A stretch of 64,000 nucleotides of DNA, from assembly GCA_035696165.1 (NCBI GenBank), contig DASRQX010000153.1, positions 4,588 to 68,587 of the forward strand. The letters are read 5' to 3'. The notes beneath the pieces are model-generated. The model was not told the origin of the DNA, ran no database searches, and was given only the letters and a program-made list of their open reading frames with translations. This DNA is from Palsa-883 sp035696165 (GTDB lineage Bacteria > Pseudomonadota > Alphaproteobacteria > Acetobacterales > Acetobacteraceae). A program made the translations under genes and the position numbers. Positions 62,966 to 64,000 of the stretch are shown here, in pieces (the stretch's first letter is position 1; each line of letters begins with the position of its first letter).

Positions 62966-63418
62966 GCCAGACGGCCTGTAAGCCGGGTTCTGTCCGTGCC
63001 ATCCAGGTTTCCCTGGGTGGCACGAGACGGCCATTCCTCTGGGACGCGCCTTGCGGCGCGCCTCTCGCGACCAACCCGGGCGACGAGGCGGGAACACCTC
63101 CGCGGCCATGGGACGAAGTGGGTCTTCGTCCCATGCCGCCGGTCGCCCCTATTCGGTCTTGCTCCCGGTGGGGTTTACCCTGCCGCCCCTGTTGCCAGGG
63201 GCGCGGTGCGCTCTTGCCGCACCGTTTCACCCTTGCCCGCGGACTTTCCGGTAAACCTTGGCAGGTCAACCCTGGGTGCGCGGGCGGTTTGTTTTCTGTG
63301 GCACTGTCCCTGGGGTCGCCCCCGCCGGCGGTTGGCCGGCACCGTATTCCCGTGGAGCCCGGACTTTCCTCTGTCCGCCGGGCGAACCCGGCAGGCAGCG
63401 GCCGTCCGGCCGTCTGGC
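62966..63418 (-). ncRNA. rnpB: RNase P RNA (bacterial class A)
   Basis: The ends pair as a perfect P1 stem: GCCAGACGGCC at 63418 going down and GGCCGTCTGGC ending at 62966. Just inside the 5' end is the hallmark GAGGAAAGTCCGGGCT; near the 3' end is the matching AGAACCCGGCTTA. About 453 nucleotides, normal for an alphaproteobacterium. It is the catalytic RNA that trims tRNA 5' ends; a tRNA gene lies close by on the other strand. Confidence 0.96.
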
Positions 63419-63425
63419 GCGGCGG

Positions 63426-63454
63426 GACATGCGCGCGGGTTTGGCGCGCGTCAA
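63426..63454 (-). promoter_or_regulatory. Likely rnpB promoter
   Basis: On the minus strand TTGACG (63449-63454), a 17-base spacer, then CATGTC (63426-63431), eight bases from the RNA 5' end. The -35 and spacing are good; the -10 is poor. Confidence 0.4.
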
Positions 63455-63528
63455 GCGCTGGCCGTATCAAGCGCTGGCGCTGGCGGGCGGTGTCGCTGTC
63501 GGGCGGAGCCGCTGGCGAGCGCCGGTCT

Positions 63529-63556
63529 TTGCAATCCCGGGCACGCTTGCTATAGG
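63529..63556 (+). promoter_or_regulatory. Likely tRNA-Lys promoter
   Basis: TTGCAA at 63529-63534 and TATAGG at 63551-63556, separated by 16 bases, about 28 bases before the mature tRNA. Confidence 0.5.
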
Positions 63557-63583
63557 CCCGCTTGGCTGTCCGGATGGGCAGAC

Positions 63584-63659
<76 letters not shown>

Positions 63660-63724
63660 ATGAAATCAAGATGTTACAAGAAGGTAAACCCGCCGCGAGG
63701 GATGCTTAGCTCGACTTTATCGAA

Positions 63725-64000
63725 CTACGCGGCGTATGCGAGTGCGTTTGCTGCGCGGTCCCATAGCTGGCGGGGAATTTTAATGCTGTCCCGGTTGGTC
63801 CGGGACATGAAAGAAGCCTGATGGTGCCAGATTTCGCGGCGCACGGCGGCAATGGCATCGCTGAATGTGCAGTGTCGCTTTGGGTACCAGGCAGCGGTCG
63901 CGGGAACCAGCGGCGTGTTGGCTGCGAGGTCATGCGCCCAGAGAGTAACCAGCGAGAACAGGCCGAGCAGCGCCGGGGTTGTGCGCATAATCGCCAGATC
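63725..64000 (-). CDS. C-terminal part of a transposase-like protein (partial)
   Basis: At least 91 codons, open at the right edge. The segment LLGLFSLVTLWAHDLAAN, the words AAWYPKRHCTFSDAIAAVRREIW and the ending LWDRAANALAYAA look like the tail of a transposase-type family I associate with alphaproteobacterial insertion sequences. I cannot name the IS family with certainty. The Met at 63988 is probably internal, since the frame stays open beyond it. It would mark a mobile element next to the tRNA. Confidence 0.55.
   Translation of the reverse strand, partial: DLAIMRTTPALLGLFSLVTLWAHDLAANTPLVPATAAWYPKRHCTFSDAIAAVRREIWHHQASFMSRTNRDSIKIPRQLWDRAANALAYAA

Overview
This is a high-GC chromosomal window whose gene content points to an alphaproteobacterium, most likely Rhodospirillales/Acetobacteraceae. 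The evidence for that is a complete dcw (division and cell wall) cluster running mraZ to ftsZ and continuing into lpxC, bamD, recN and ligA, a DAP-type MurE, an FtsZ with a long C-terminal linker, and periplasmic oxidative dehydrogenase modules. The taxonomic placement is inference from gene order and family resemblance; no search was run.

Left third (1-14351), accessory metabolism. A luciferase-like flavin oxidoreductase is followed by a minus-strand GMC oxidoreductase with its small subunit. Divergent from these is a three-gene operon for a membrane-linked molybdenum dehydrogenase (tri-haem cytochrome c, [2Fe-2S] subunit, molybdopterin subunit), then an M24 peptidase-fold protein. A minus-strand operon carries a TfdA-type 2-oxoglutarate dioxygenase, a sugar-type ABC importer without its ATPase, and an NAD-dependent epimerase. 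A small VOC protein ends the section.

Middle (14545-36102). A three-gene plus-strand operon encodes a 2056-residue secreted protein with an LprI/DUF1311 N-terminus, a 1965-residue alpha-2-macroglobulin with an intact CTEQ thioester motif, and a PBP1C-type peptidoglycan synthase. The A2M/PBP1C pair is a known bacterial periplasmic defence module; the giant first gene is the unfamiliar partner. Next come a polar amino-acid ABC importer with a FAD amine oxidase, a DUF2161 protein, and a broken IS110-family transposase.

Right half (36103-64000). All protein genes are on the minus strand. In transcription order they are mraZ-rsmH-ftsL-like-ftsI-murE-murF-mraY-murD-ftsW-murG-murC-murB-ddl-ftsQ-ftsA-ftsZ-lpxC-bamD-recN-ligA. 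Most neighbours overlap by 1-13 bases. Beyond mraZ lie RNase P RNA (minus), tRNA-Lys(CTT) (plus) and the end of a transposase-like gene cut by the window edge.

Two repeat phenomena cut across the window. First, a palindromic interspersed element (starting cgtcatgcc, ending ggcatgacg) occurs four times plus once in short form. One copy and a different hairpin element lie inside the apparent N-terminal coding regions of pbpC and the A2M gene. Second, short tandem repeats of 12, 15 or 18 bases, always multiples of three, expand loops and tails of many proteins, including essential ones (LpxC, FtsZ, MurG, MurF, MurE, FtsI, MraZ), and also occur in non-coding DNA next to mraZ.
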